62,789 nt of DNA from Eubacterium sp. (GCA_017472565.1 JAFUPY010000072.1:1-62789), one strand, 5' to 3'. Counted from the first letter of the stretch, positions 43,971 through 53,806 are shown. Translations and numbers: made by a program. The notes: generated from the sequence alone by a model not told the origin.

Positions 43971-44201
43971 CTACTGCATAATCTCAACAATAACTTTTTT
44001 CTCTTCTTTCGAAGCAGCTGCTTTTACAACTGCACGAATTGCTTTTGCAATTCTTCCCTGTTTACCGATTACCTTACCCATATCAGACTGTGCTACACGA
44101 AGTTCAAGGATGATAACTTTTTCTTTTTCATTCTTGATAACAGTAACTTCGTCCGGATAATCGACTAGTGATTTAGCAATTACTTCTACTAAGTCTTTCA
44201 T
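43971..44201 (-). CDS. khpA: KH-domain RNA-binding protein KhpA
   Basis: This 76-residue protein has the KH core VAQSDMGKVIGKQGRIAKAI (IGKQGR loop) and little else. The ATG at 44201 has GAGG 7 bases upstream; a GTG just before is an alternative. KhpA pairs with KhpB in RNA binding and cell division control in some Firmicutes. It lies 18 bases after rpsP. Confidence 0.95.
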   Translation of the reverse strand: MKDLVEVIAKSLVDYPDEVTVIKNEKEKVIILELRVAQSDMGKVIGKQGRIAKAIRAVVKAAASKEEKKVIVEIMQ

Positions 44202-44219
44202 CACGTCACCTCACTAATC

Positions 44220-44462
44220 TTATTTTTCGATACCAGCGTTTTTGAAGATTTTTTCTACTGTTGCTGTTGGCTGAGCGCCGTTAGCTAACCATTTTTTAGC
44301 AGCTTCTTCGTCAACACGGATTACGGATGGTTCCTTTGTTGGATCATAGTATCCGATTTCGTCAACGAATCTTCCATCTCTTGGGGATCTGGAATCAGCT
44401 ACAACGATTCTATAGAAAGGAGCTTTTTTCTGTCCCATTCTTCTTAATCTGATCTTTAACAT
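44220..44462 (-). CDS. rpsP: 30S ribosomal protein S16
   Basis: This 80-residue protein starts [20 protein letters not shown] and includes [20 protein letters not shown], standard for S16. It is downstream of ffh by 46 bases on the same strand. Confidence 0.98.
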   Translation of the reverse strand: MLKIRLRRMGQKKAPFYRIVVADSRSPRDGRFVDEIGYYDPTKEPSVIRVDEEAAKKWLANGAQPTATVEKIFKNAGIEK

Positions 44463-44508
44463 CTTCTATTACCTCCTGTTTTTATAGTGCATTCAATTTA
44501 TTTATGGA

Positions 44509-45879
44509 TTAAAAAGGAAATTTCATTCCTCCTAAGCCGCCAAAACCACCGAGCTTGCCTCGTTTGCCTTTGCCCATCATACCAGGCATCTGCTTCATCA
44601 TCTTGCGGGCCTGCTCAAACTGTTTGATCAATCTGTTCACGTCTGCTACCTGCACACCAGCGCCCTTGGCAATACGAATCTTTCTGCTAGGGTTGATGGC
44701 ATCCTGTCCACTTCTCTCTCCTGGAGTCATGGAGTAGATAATTGCTTCGATGCGAGCCATCTTCTTGTCATCCATGGCATCTTCCATCTGCTTCATCTGT
44801 GCGCCGCCCATGCCTGGCATCATGCCAAGGACACTTGCAAGACCGCCCATCTTCTTCATCTGACTCATGGCGTCAAGATAGTCATCGAAAGAAAACTCTG
44901 CTTTACGGAAACGTTTTTCCATATCGGCTGCTTTCTCTGCATCGAAGTCTTCCTGTGCTTTTTCAATCAGGGTAAGCACATCACCCATTCCAAGGATACG
45001 AGACGCCATACGATCTGGATAAAACTGTTCCAAATCAGAAAGCTTTTCGCCCATACCTACGTAAAAGATTGGCTTTCCGGTTACGGCTCTGATGGAAAGT
45101 GCCGCACCGCCTCGGGTGTCACCGTCTAACTTGGTAAGAACAACACCGTCGATGCCGATTTTTTCATCAAAGGTTCCTGCCACATTGACAGCATCCTGAC
45201 CTGTCATGGAGTCAACAACCAGAATGGTCTGGGAAACATCCACATTTTCCTTGATCTCGATCAGCTCGTTCATCATGTCCTCATCTACATGAAGACGACC
45301 GGCGGTATCCAGGATTACTACATTCTTGTTGTTTTTCTGTGCATGCTCGATTGCTGCTTTTGCGATGTTAACCGGCTTGTGAGAATCCCCCATGGAGAAC
45401 ACTTCCACACCGACTTTCTCTCCATTTACCTGTAACTGCTGAATCGCTGCCGGACGGTAAACGTCGCAGGCTGCCAGCAATGGCTTTTTGCCCTTCTGTA
45501 ACATCTTACCGGCAATCTTTGCTGTGGTAGTTGTTTTACCGGCACCCTGAAGACCGACCATCATGATGACTGTAATTGCGATACCTGGTTTCAATGCGAT
45601 CTCTGTTGTCTCAGAGCCCATCAGCTTAACCATCTCTTCGTTTACAATCTTGATAACCATCTGGCCAGGATTCAGACCGTTCATCACATCTGCGCCAATC
45701 GCACGTTCCTGCACAGACTTAACAAAGTTCTTAACAACCTTAAAGTTAACGTCCGCTTCCAAAAGAGCCATCTTAACCTCTTTTAAAGCAGCCTTAACAT
45801 CCTCTTCTGTCAAGCGCCCCTTACGTCTCAGGTTCTTAAATACGTTTTGCAGTTTTTCTGATAAACTGTCAAATGCCAT
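44509..45879 (-). CDS. ffh: Signal recognition particle protein Ffh
   Basis: This 456-residue GTPase has the N domain (MAFDSLSEKLQNVFKNLRRK), G1 GLQGAGKTTTTAKIAGK, DTAGRLHVDED, TKLDGDTRGGAALS, and a methionine-rich M domain (KMGGLASVLGMMPGMGGAQM) ending in a Gly-rich tail. It delivers nascent membrane proteins with 4.5S RNA and FtsY, encoded about 1.2 kb upstream on this strand. It begins 3 bases after ylxM. Confidence 0.98.
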   Translation of the reverse strand: MAFDSLSEKLQNVFKNLRRKGRLTEEDVKAALKEVKMALLEADVNFKVVKNFVKSVQERAIGADVMNGLNPGQMVIKIVNEEMVKLMGSETTEIALKPGIAITVIMMVGLQGAGKTTTTAKIAGKMLQKGKKPLLAACDVYRPAAIQQLQVNGEKVGVEVFSMGDSHKPVNIAKAAIEHAQKNNKNVVILDTAGRLHVDEDMMNELIEIKENVDVSQTILVVDSMTGQDAVNVAGTFDEKIGIDGVVLTKLDGDTRGGAALSIRAVTGKPIFYVGMGEKLSDLEQFYPDRMASRILGMGDVLTLIEKAQEDFDAEKAADMEKRFRKAEFSFDDYLDAMSQMKKMGGLASVLGMMPGMGGAQMKQMEDAMDDKKMARIEAIIYSMTPGERSGQDAINPSRKIRIAKGAGVQVADVNRLIKQFEQARKMMKQMPGMMGKGKRGKLGGFGGLGGMKFPF

Positions 45880-45881
45880 TC

Positions 45882-46223
45882 CTACAACTCCTCTAAAATC
45901 TCACGGGAAATCTGTTTGATTTCTTCCATTGTTTCTTCCACGTGATCCTGATAGTGATCAGTCAGATCACAGATCTTTTCAATCTGCTTTTTGCAGTTCA
46001 TAAACTTTTCCACCAGATGAAGCTTTTCCTCATAGCCCTTTAAAATCTTGTCGCAGCGCTTCACCAGATCGTGAACCCCCTGGCGGCTAATGCCAAGATC
46101 CTGCGCAATTTCGCTAAGGGACATATCATTTAAAACCACATCTTCGTAAACTTGTTTTTGATGTTCTGTCAGCAGTTCTCCATAGAAATCATAGAGAAAA
46201 ACCTGTTCTGCAATTCGTTCCAT
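45882..46223 (-). CDS. ylxM: YlxM-type SRP-associated DNA-binding-fold protein
   Basis: This 113-residue protein has a sigma-like helix-turn-helix ([20 protein letters not shown] followed by LVKRC), the hallmark of YlxM. It commonly precedes ffh and is thought to modulate SRP. An inverted repeat at 46236-46255 just upstream of its start overlaps the expected promoter and could be an autoregulatory site. Confidence 0.93.
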   Translation of the reverse strand: MERIAEQVFLYDFYGELLTEHQKQVYEDVVLNDMSLSEIAQDLGISRQGVHDLVKRCDKILKGYEEKLHLVEKFMNCKKQIEKICDLTDHYQDHVEETMEEIKQISREILEEL

Positions 46224-46235
46224 TTCTAATCACCT

Positions 46236-46255
46236 GGAGTAGTTTACTATACTCC
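46236..46255 (-). promoter_or_regulatory. Inverted repeat upstream of ylxM
   Basis: GGAGTA and TACTCC arms flank TAGTAAAC on the minus strand, 13 bases before the ylxM start and downstream of a TTGACA box at about 46264-46269. It overlaps the expected -10 and start region, so a repressor or YlxM itself could act here. Confidence 0.45.
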
Positions 46256-46265
46256 AACAGGGTAT

Positions 46266-46303
46266 GTCAAGTATTTTTTCTTTACAGTCAAGTATTTTTT
46301 CTT
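46266..46303 (-). repeat. Two copies of a 17-base TTGAC-containing direct repeat
   Basis: AAGAAAAAATACTTGAC occurs twice with a 21-base period on the minus strand. Each copy ends in TTGAC, the -35 consensus; the nearer one reads TTGACA, 13 bases before TATAGT. This may be a duplicated promoter element for the ylxM-ffh operon. Confidence 0.55.
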
Positions 46304-46352
46304 GACGTAAAACAACTGTCCATTCCACATCCCAACAAAGGGCTGCCATTCC

Positions 46353-46526
46353 CTACTTCATTTCCAGCGGCAGCCGTTTTATTCGCTGAAAAAGTCGTAT
46401 CTGATCTTTCTCATCGGCAACCTGTTTTGCGATTTCATAGGCTGCATGAAACTTGTGCTCCGGGTTTGCAGCAGCCTCCCACTCTTCTCTCATTTTTCGA
46501 TTCCTTTTTTCTTCTATCCAGCTCAC
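46353..46526 (-). CDS. 57-residue small protein, unknown, GTG start
   Basis: Reading from GTG at 46526 to TAG at 46353 gives 57 residues (MSWIEEKRNRKMREEWEAAA at the start, RLFQRIKRLPLEMK at the end). AAAAGGAG lies 8 bases before the GTG, a strong ribosome binding site. An internal ATG at 46493 would give 46 residues. The protein is highly charged and helical (PEHKFHAAYEIAKQVADEKD in the middle). It is 130 bases upstream of ylxM on the same strand. I do not recognise it. Confidence 0.55.
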   Translation of the reverse strand: MSWIEEKRNRKMREEWEAAANPEHKFHAAYEIAKQVADEKDQIRLFQRIKRLPLEMK

Positions 46527-46768
46527 TCATATATCTCCTTTTAATGGTATTTCGCACTCTATTGCGTATCTCTATTATAGATGTTTTGGCACCTATATAC
46601 TATACAATAATTAGCCAATTATTTAAAACTATTTTTGTAAACAATGTTAAAAAGAGTAATTCTTGGCACACACTATGGTTATAGGTGTTCTTTCATCCAT
46701 AATATGAAATTTTGCAGATGCTATAATAAGACAGGCCTATCAATATTCTATCTAAGAGCGAACGAGAC

Positions 46769-46990
46769 ATGATAACATACGAACCATTTTGGAATACTCT
46801 GAAACATTCTTCAGAAACAACTTATACGTTGATTCACAAACATAATATTAATTCGACTACGATTACGCGTCTGCGAAACAATGAACCAGTTACCACCAGA
46901 ACGCTGAATGATTTATGTCGCATTCTAAAATGTGAACTTCATGAAATCGTGATTTATATAGATGAAGAGGCCGAAAACGAAAACAAATAG
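46769..46990 (+). CDS. Small XRE/Cro-type DNA-binding protein (copy 2)
   Basis: This 73-residue single-domain helix-turn-helix protein (TTYTLIHKHNINSTTITRLR, then TTRTLNDLCRILKCELHEIV) is paralogous to the one at 35087-35293. Its leader also has AGAGCGA followed by an A-rich spacer before ATG, so both copies share their translation start region. It is the only plus-strand gene in the housekeeping block. A bidirectional terminator follows at 47003. Confidence 0.8.
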   Translation: MITYEPFWNTLKHSSETTYTLIHKHNINSTTITRLRNNEPVTTRTLNDLCRILKCELHEIVIYIDEEAENENK

Positions 46991-47002
46991 TGGAACGAAA
47001 AT

Positions 47003-47033
47003 GCCGGGTGAAACACAATCCATTTCACCCGGC
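47003..47033. terminator. Bidirectional terminator between XRE-type gene and ftsY
   Basis: GCCGGGTGAAA and TTTCACCCGGC form a perfect 11-bp stem with a nine-base loop. TTCTTTTG follows on the plus strand, and TTTTCG on the minus strand. Confidence 0.9.
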
Positions 47034-47058
47034 TTCTTTTGTATTATGATATGATTTC

Positions 47059-48000
47059 TTATTCTTCATCGCGCTTTACATCAAACAGCGCATCTACGAA
47101 TTCATCTGCATCAAACTTCTGCAGATCTTCAATTTTTTCACCCACACCGATATATTTTACCGGAATACCCAGTTCGGAGTGGATTGCAATAGCAATACCG
47201 CCTTTGGCAGTTCCGTCCATCTTTGTTAAGATGATACCTGTGATATCCGCCACTTCTGAGAACTGCTTTGCCTGTGCGAGCGCGTTCTGTCCTGTGGTTC
47301 CGTCCAATACTACCAGTGTCTCTCTGTATGCTTCCGGATATTCTTTTGCCAGAATACGATTGATCTTTTTCAACTCTTCCATCAGGTTCTTCTTGTTATG
47401 AAGACGGCCTGCGGTGTCGCAAAGAAGCACATCTGTTTTTCTTGCCTTTGCTGCCTGTACAGCATCAAATACAACTGCTGCCGGATCTGCACCGTCCTGT
47501 CCGCCTACGATATCTACACCTGCACGGTGGGACCATTCTTCCAACTGCTCTCCTGCTGCTGCACGGAAGGTATCTGCTGCTGCCATAAGCACACGCTTGC
47601 CCTGACCTTTCAACTTGCCAGCCAGCTTGCCAACGGATGTTGTTTTGCCCACACCGTTTACGCCAATGATCAGTACCACAGATTTTTCTTCTTCAAAACG
47701 ATATGCGGTTTCTCCGATTTCCATCTGCTCTTTGATACTGTCAATCAACAGCTGTTTGCAGTCTGTTGGGTCTTTGATCTTATTTTCTTTTACTTTTTCT
47801 TTCAGACTTTCTAAAATCTCTTCGGTGGCACGAACACCGATGTCGCCCATGATCAGAATCTCTTCCAGTTCTTCATAGAAATCGTCATCGATTTTGGAAA
47901 AACCACTGAATACAGATTCAAAACCGGACACGATGTTGTTACGTGTTTTAGAAAGACCGGCTACCAGTCGTTTAAAAAAGCCTTTTTTTTCTTCACTCAT
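47059..48000 (-). CDS. ftsY: Signal recognition particle receptor FtsY
   Basis: This 313-residue GTPase has the NG domain only, with no acidic A domain: G1 GVNGVGKTTSVGKLAGKL, CDTAGRLHNKKNLMEEL, LDGTTGQNAL, TKMDGTAKGGIAIAI and GVGEKIEDLQKFDADEFVD. It is the membrane receptor for Ffh. The ATG abuts the end of smc. Confidence 0.97.
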   Translation of the reverse strand: MSEEKKGFFKRLVAGLSKTRNNIVSGFESVFSGFSKIDDDFYEELEEILIMGDIGVRATEEILESLKEKVKENKIKDPTDCKQLLIDSIKEQMEIGETAYRFEEEKSVVLIIGVNGVGKTTSVGKLAGKLKGQGKRVLMAAADTFRAAAGEQLEEWSHRAGVDIVGGQDGADPAAVVFDAVQAAKARKTDVLLCDTAGRLHNKKNLMEELKKINRILAKEYPEAYRETLVVLDGTTGQNALAQAKQFSEVADITGIILTKMDGTAKGGIAIAIHSELGIPVKYIGVGEKIEDLQKFDADEFVDALFDVKRDEE

Positions 48001-51000
48001 TATTCATCCAAATCCTTTTCTATCAAATTAACAGATACCAGGGTGGATACCCCTTTTTCCTGCATGGTGATACCGTAGAGACGGTCTGCTGCATTCATGG
48101 TACCTCTTCTGTGTGTGATAATGATAAACTGTGTGTTTTTGGTCAGTTTATGTAAGTATTTCGCAAAACGAACTACGTTGGAATCATCCAGTGCCGCCTC
48201 GATCTCGTCTAAGAGACAGAATGGAGATGGCTTTAAGTTCTGGATGGCAAACAAAAGGGCAATGGCTGTCAGTGCCTTTTCTCCACCGGAAAGCTGCATC
48301 ATATTCTGCAGTTTCTTTCCTGGCGGCTGGGCAATGATGCGAACGCCACATTCCAATACGTCCTCATCCTCTGTCAGTTCCAGCGTACCTTTCCCACCAC
48401 CGAACAGTTCCTTGAATGCCTTGTCAAATTCTCTCTGAATCTCAGCAAACTTTTCGTTGAACTGCTTTGCATACCTGCATCCAGGTCTGCGATGATATCC
48501 ATCAGTGTTTTTTCTGCTTCCATCAGATCGTTTCTCTGATCATCCATGAAATGGAATCGTTCGGAAACTTCCTTATATTCTTCGATGGCATGGATATTCA
48601 CCGGACCAAGCTTCTTGATCTCGTCTTTTAACACGCCAATCTGCTTTTTGATTTCTGTTAAGTTGTTGTATTCCGGATTACGAAGCGGCATTGCGGCATG
48701 CAGTGTCAGCTCGTACTCTTCCCACATGTAATTGTTCTGTGTTTCCAGCTGAGATTCGTATTTTTCCTTCTGGGCATTCAGACGGAACAATTCCTTGTCC
48801 AGATTTGCTTTTTTCTGGGACAATTCTTCACGCTGGTTGAAATAATCCTTGTACTCTGCAGACATGGATTCCTTGTCTGACAGAGCTGCTTTCAACTGCT
48901 CTTCCAGTTCTTTCTGGCGGGATTCCCCTGCCTGGATGGTCACCTGGATTTCTTCCATTGCGGTCTGTTTGGAAGCAGCATCTGCATTGCTTTCCTCGAA
49001 GGAAATATGAATGCCTTCCAGTTCTTCCTGCAGTTTCTGAATCTCCTGTTCGATTCGGTCAATATTTTCCTGCTGGAAGCCGGACTTCTGACGCACGGCA
49101 GCGTCCTCTACTAATATAGAAGAAACTTCTTCCTGAATCTGTTCCAACAACTGATTTTGCTGATCCAACTGTTCCTGCCAGATGATACTGTCTGCCTGAA
49201 TCTGATTTTCTTTTTCCTCAGATTCTTCTGCAGTTTTTGCAAGAGCCGCCTTCTCTTCTTCGATTGCCTGCATCTGCTGGGAAATCTGCTGGCTTTCTTC
49301 TCTGATATTTTTAAAGAATGCTTCCTGAGCAGCTTTTTCTTCCTCTGCATGGGAAAGATTCATCTTGGCGGTGTTAAGCGCAAGCTCTGCCTTCTGCTGG
49401 TCTTCTCGCACCGCTGCCAGATCTTCTTTTAACAGTTCTCTTGCGGTCTTGATATCTTCCAGGCGTTCGGATGCCTCTGTCATCAGCGCATGGGCTTCTT
49501 TTACACTTACTTCTAACGCTGCGATCTCTCGATTACGGCCTAACAGATTACTGTTATTCTTAAACGCACCACCTGTCATAGAACCGCCTGGCTGTAAGGA
49601 TTCCCCTTCTAAGGTAACCATACGCAGTGTGTAGCGGTACTTTTTCGCTAGGGCAATGGCATGGTCGATGTGATCTACAACCAGCGTTCTGCCAAGAAGG
49701 TGTCCCGCGATCCCTCTGTACTTATCTGCTGTCTGCACCAGAGAATCCGCGTAACCAATCACGCCTTCTTCTTTTAAAACCGTTTCCTGCACGTTAACAT
49801 CACGCTTTTTCACACTTGTCAGTGGTAAAAATGTGGCACGGCCAAAACGATTTTCTTTTAAAAAGGCAATCATCTGTTTTGCAGTGGTTTCATCTGCCGT
49901 TACAATATTCTGAATGCTGCCGCCAAGGGCTGTCTCGATGGCAACTTCGTATTTTTTCTCTACTTTGATCAGATCCGCCACAACGCCATGGATCCCTGGT
50001 ACATCTGCCTTTTTCTCCATGATCTTACGGATACTGTTGCCGTAACCGTCATAGCGTTCTGCAATATTTTTCAAAGACTCCAGACGAGAAGCATCTCTGT
50101 GATAACGCTCTCTGGCATCTTCTATCTGTCGAATGGTCTCCACAGACTTTTCTTTCCAGCCATCCAACTTGGACGCAATCTTTGCTTCCTGGGCTTTCAT
50201 ATCTTCCAAAGCAGCCAACAAGTGGTCATAGTCTGCCTGATAGGTATCTAAAACATCCTGCAGATCTGCCTCGGAGCTCTGCTGTGACAACAGTTTCTGA
50301 TTCAACTGGGCTTTCTGGATGTTGGCCTGTTCCATCATGGTGTCAAGACGCTGCTGTTCTCCGCGAAGCACCGCTTTCTGATTCAGCAGTTCGATGATCT
50401 GATTCTTACCATCCTCCATCTTGCTTTCCAATTCCGCAATCTGATTCTGCATCTGGGTACGTTTGTCATACACAACGGCCTTTTCTCATCCACAGCCTGG
50501 ATTTCTCCTGCAATATCAGCCAGTGCGTTTTCATAGGAAGCTTTGCTTTCCTGATGGGATCTGATATCCTCCGCAATGGTCTGTACGCGGCTCTGGAGCT
50601 GACTGCCGCTTGCCTCCAGGGCTTTGATCTGCTCACGAAGCACATTGAACTGTCCTTCCAGTTTTTCTCTGGTCAGACTGGTATTGCTCAAATCCTCTCG
50701 CAGGGCATCAATCTGCTGATCCTTGCCCGCAATATCCTGTTCCATCTGTTCGTACTGGGCACGAATCTGCTGGAACGTATTTTCTGCTGATTCGAATTCC
50801 TGCTCTGCGATAGTCTGATTGGTTTCTACTTCATGTAAAAGCTTGTTCAGACGTTCTGCTTCCATTAGGAACAGATTGACATCAAAGGACTTTAATTCAT
50901 CACGTTTTTTCAAATAGGTACGAGCCGCCTCAGACTGACGCTCCAATGGACCCAACTGTTTTTCCAGTTCAGCCAGAATGTCATTGACACGGACAAGGTT

Positions 51001-51558
51001 TGCCTGCTCATTTTCCAGCTTTTTCTGGGCGGTTGCCTTACGGCGTTTGTACTTAACAATCCCTGCCGCTTCATCAAAAAGTTCTCGTCTCTCCTCTGGT
51101 TTACCAGCCAGAATCTTATCAATCTGACCCTGACCAATAATAGAGTATCCTTCCTTACCAATACCAGTATCGTAGAAAAGCTCATGAACATCCTTCAGAC
51201 GGCAGGTTGTGCCGTTGATCAGATATTCGCTTTCACCGGAACGGTACACACGGCGGGCGATGGTAACTTCGTTAAAGTCCAATGCCAGTGCATGGTCTGA
51301 GTTGTCTAAAGTGATGGCAACATACGCGTAACTCTGTGGCTTACGATTCTCTGTTCCTGCAAAAATAACATCCTGCATACTGGAGCTTCGAAGCTGTTTT
51401 ACCTTCTGTTCACCAAGCACCCAGCGAACCGCGTCCGCAACATTACTCTTACCACTGCCATTTGGACCTACGATACCTGTGATACCATTGTGAAAGTCGA
51501 ACTTTATTTTGTTTGCGAAAGATTTGAATCCGTGTACCTCTATACTTTTAAGATACAT
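48000..51558 (-). pseudogene. smc: Chromosome segregation protein Smc, broken by two one-base deletions
   Basis: The reading is split into three pieces: 51558-50383 (N-terminal ATPase half with [19 protein letters not shown], long coiled coil), 50473-48374 (coiled coil and hinge) and 48356-48000 (C-terminal half with LSGGEKALTAIALLFAI and LLDEIEAALDDSNVV). In each break the correct frame returns if one A is added: near 50481-50484 (AAAA run on the minus strand; expected EK(K)AVVYDK) and near 48466-48468 (AAA run; expected GMQKQFNEKFAEIQ). All domains are otherwise full length and well conserved, so the breaks are recent or are sequencing errors. A functional Smc is normally important for chromosome condensation. 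No scpA or scpB is nearby. Confidence 0.85.
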
Positions 51559-52246
51559 ATTTTCCTCCGTTCCGTAAAATCAAGATAGCCTGGTAGGCAG
51601 CTTCCTGTTCCGCTGACTTTTTGGTATGTCCTTCCCCACGGCTAACTGGTGTTTCCCCGATTCTTGCTTCCACAATGAATCTCTTGTCGTGGTCTGGTCC
51701 TTCCTCTCCCACAAGCTGATAACTCAATTCCCCTTTGTTATCTGCCTGTACGATTTCCTGCAGGATAGTCTTGCTATCATAAAAGAGCTGCATATGCTCG
51801 ATGTCGTCCATTACATACTTGTGGACAAACTCCTTTGCATTAGCAAAACCACCATCCAAATAGATTGCGCCTATCACTGCTTCAAATGCGTCTGATAAAA
51901 TGGACTTTCTCTTTCGTCCACCGGTCTGATCCTCGCCCTTGCCTAAAAAAAGATACTTTCCCAGGTCTACCTTTTTCGTGCAAAATGCCAGCGTTGGTTC
52001 GCAGACAATACTTGCACGGAGTTTTGTAAGCTCGCCTTCTCTCCAGTCCGGATGAAGATTGAAAAGATATTCGCTGCTGATGACTTCCAGCACCGCATCT
52101 CCCAAAAACTCCAGTCTTTCGTTATCAGACAGCTTCTTCATGTGGCGCTCATTTGCATAGGAACTGTGGGTCAATGCCTGACGAAGCAATGCTTCGTTTT
52201 TAAAGGTATACCCAATCCGTTCCTGAAACTCTTTTATAAGTTCCAT
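51548..52246 (-). CDS. rnc: Ribonuclease III
   Basis: This 232-residue double-strand RNA nuclease has the catalytic signature NERLEFLGDAVLEVISSEYL, DAFEAVIGAIYLDGG and a C-terminal double-stranded RNA-binding domain (GPDHDKRFIVEARIGETPVS, KKSAEQEAAYQAI). It overlaps the smc start by 11 bases, the common rnc-smc-ftsY order. Confidence 0.97.
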   Translation of the reverse strand: MELIKEFQERIGYTFKNEALLRQALTHSSYANERHMKKLSDNERLEFLGDAVLEVISSEYLFNLHPDWREGELTKLRASIVCEPTLAFCTKKVDLGKYLFLGKGEDQTGGRKRKSILSDAFEAVIGAIYLDGGFANAKEFVHKYVMDDIEHMQLFYDSKTILQEIVQADNKGELSYQLVGEEGPDHDKRFIVEARIGETPVSRGEGHTKKSAEQEAAYQAILILRNGGKYVS

Positions 52247-52310
52247 TTCTCTCTCCTTCTTGTTGTTGGCTATAAAGCACAGATAGTTTCAATCTGATTC
52301 TATCTGTGAA

Positions 52311-52538
52311 TTATCTCTGATTTAAAATCAACTGATACAAGCCGCCAACGGTTCTGTCTTTATTTAAAGTTACATTGGAGATAGAAATGTCAAATTCCTT
52401 TTCTATCTCCAGTATGATCTGGTAAATCTCCAGGGAATCTGCACCCAGGTCAGACACAAGATCTGCGTCATCTGTGATTTCGGAAATATCAAGTTGTAGG
52501 ACTTGTGAAATGATGTTCTGGATTTTTTTGAATTCCAT
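52311..52538 (-). CDS. acpP: Acyl carrier protein
   Basis: This 75-residue acidic protein has the phosphopantetheine serine in LGADSLEIYQI and the usual four-helix pattern. It follows plsX by 88 bases. The motif DSL and the surrounding acidic residues are typical of fatty-acid synthesis ACPs. A 9-base-arm hairpin lies between it and rnc. Confidence 0.93.
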   Translation of the reverse strand: MEFKKIQNIISQVLQLDISEITDDADLVSDLGADSLEIYQIILEIEKEFDISISNVTLNKDRTVGGLYQLILNQR

Positions 52539-52625
52539 TGAGATTCCCTCCTAAAATGCTGACGCTCAGAGAAAACAAGAAATCTTCTTCAGACCCGTTC
52601 TCTCTTCGCTGTCTGTGAAATTATT

Positions 52626-53648
52626 TTACACTTCTTTATTTTTAGAATTAGCAATGTACTCAGCGATCTTTTCATTGATCTGCTGTTCTTTGAATGTGAC
52701 ACACTGAATGATGGAGTTTTTCACATCGATGGCTTTTGCGCTTCCGTGTGTTTTTACAACCAGACCGTTTAAGCCAAGGAGTGGCGCTCCGCCGTACTGG
52801 TCTGTGTCAAAGGATTTTAGAGTGCTCTTTAATGCTGGTTTGATCAGGGCACCGCCAATCTTGGAACGAAGTGTGCTCATCAGACCTTTTTTCACTGCGG
52901 AAATCAGAGTAGAAGCTACGCCTTCGTATAATTTCAGAACCACGTTTCCAGCAAATGCGTCTGTTACGATAACGTCTGCTCCGCCGTGTGGAATCTCTCG
53001 GGCTTCGATACTTCCTGTGAAGTTGATGCCTTCACATTCTTTTAACAGTGGGAAGGTTTCTTTTACAAGGGTGTTCCCTTTTTCTTCTTCTGCACCAATA
53101 TTTAAGATGCCCACACGAGGATTTTTTACACCTACTACGTGTTCCATATAGATGGAACCCATCTGGGCAAACTGCACCAGGTCAGATGGACGGGCATCTA
53201 CGTTGGCACCGCAGTCAATCAAAAGTGCAACACCATTTTCGGTAGGAATGAGTGGCGCCAGTGGTGGTCTGCGCACGCCTTTGATACGGCCAACCAGAAC
53301 CTGTCCACCAACTAAGGTCGCGCCAGTGCTTCCTGCGGTAACAAATGCATCTGCTTCGCCCTTTTTCACCATGCCCATACCAACAACCAGAGAAGAATCT
53401 TTCTTTCTCTTGATGGCATTTACAGGTGGTTCTGCAGTCTCAATCACTTCTGTGGTTGGAACCAGCACAATCTGCTCTTCTGGATATGTATACTTCTGCA
53501 ATTCTGCACGAACTACGTCTTCCTTTCCGGTCAGGATAACCTTGATATCTTTTCTTGCCTGGACAGCTTCCACCGCACCTTTTACAGGTTCCATCGGGGC
53601 ATTGTCACCGCCCATTGCATCTACAACGACTCTAATCATGTCAGCCAT
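52626..53648 (-). CDS. plsX: Phosphate acyltransferase PlsX
   Basis: This 340-residue enzyme makes acyl-phosphate from acyl-ACP for phospholipid synthesis. It shows VVVDAMGGDNAPMEPVKGAV, IKRKKDSSLVVGMGMVKKGE, FVTAGSTGATLVGG, TENGVALLIDCGAN and VTDAFAGNVVLKLYEGVA. The ATG at 53648 has AAGGAGG upstream; the codon at 53675 is less likely. Confidence 0.96.
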   Translation of the reverse strand: MADMIRVVVDAMGGDNAPMEPVKGAVEAVQARKDIKVILTGKEDVVRAELQKYTYPEEQIVLVPTTEVIETAEPPVNAIKRKKDSSLVVGMGMVKKGEADAFVTAGSTGATLVGGQVLVGRIKGVRRPPLAPLIPTENGVALLIDCGANVDARPSDLVQFAQMGSIYMEHVVGVKNPRVGILNIGAEEEKGNTLVKETFPLLKECEGINFTGSIEAREIPHGGADVIVTDAFAGNVVLKLYEGVASTLISAVKKGLMSTLRSKIGGALIKPALKSTLKSFDTDQYGGAPLLGLNGLVVKTHGSAKAIDVKNSIIQCVTFKEQQINEKIAEYIANSKNKEV

Positions 53649-53780
53649 ATTGGACCTCCTTCTATTTACAGGCAAATTGCCAGTTCATCGAGATTATAAT
53701 GCTGTGACAACATGTGTGCGCATAGAGATAAGCCCACTGAGCCACAGTATCAGTGTTAACAACTCATTTTAACAGAAAAA

Positions 53781-53806
53781 TGGGATCACGGCAAGGCGTG
53801 ATCCCA
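53781..53806 (-). terminator. Terminator of the hydantoinase-family gene
   Basis: TGGGATCACG and CGTGATCCCA form a perfect 10-bp stem with a six-base loop; on the minus strand TTTTTCTG follows. It is 50 bases after the gene ending at 53856. Confidence 0.9.

Noticed and set aside
46377-46526. Alternative minus-strand frame starting with ATG about 8 bases upstream of the GTG at 46526
   Set aside because: It encodes only about 31 residues and stops early, while the GTG frame has the ideal ribosome binding site spacing and a longer coherent protein.
50383-50500. Programmed ribosomal frameshift in smc
   Set aside because: The sites (GAG AAA AGG and CAA AGC) do not form a good slippery heptamer, no stimulatory hairpin was seen, and both breaks have the same one-base loss in an A-run, which fits error or mutation better.
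52279-52309. Hairpin CACAGATAG...CTATCTGTG between acpP and rnc
   Set aside because: The loop is long and the following bases are only weakly T-rich, so I cannot call it a terminator, though it could be a processing site.
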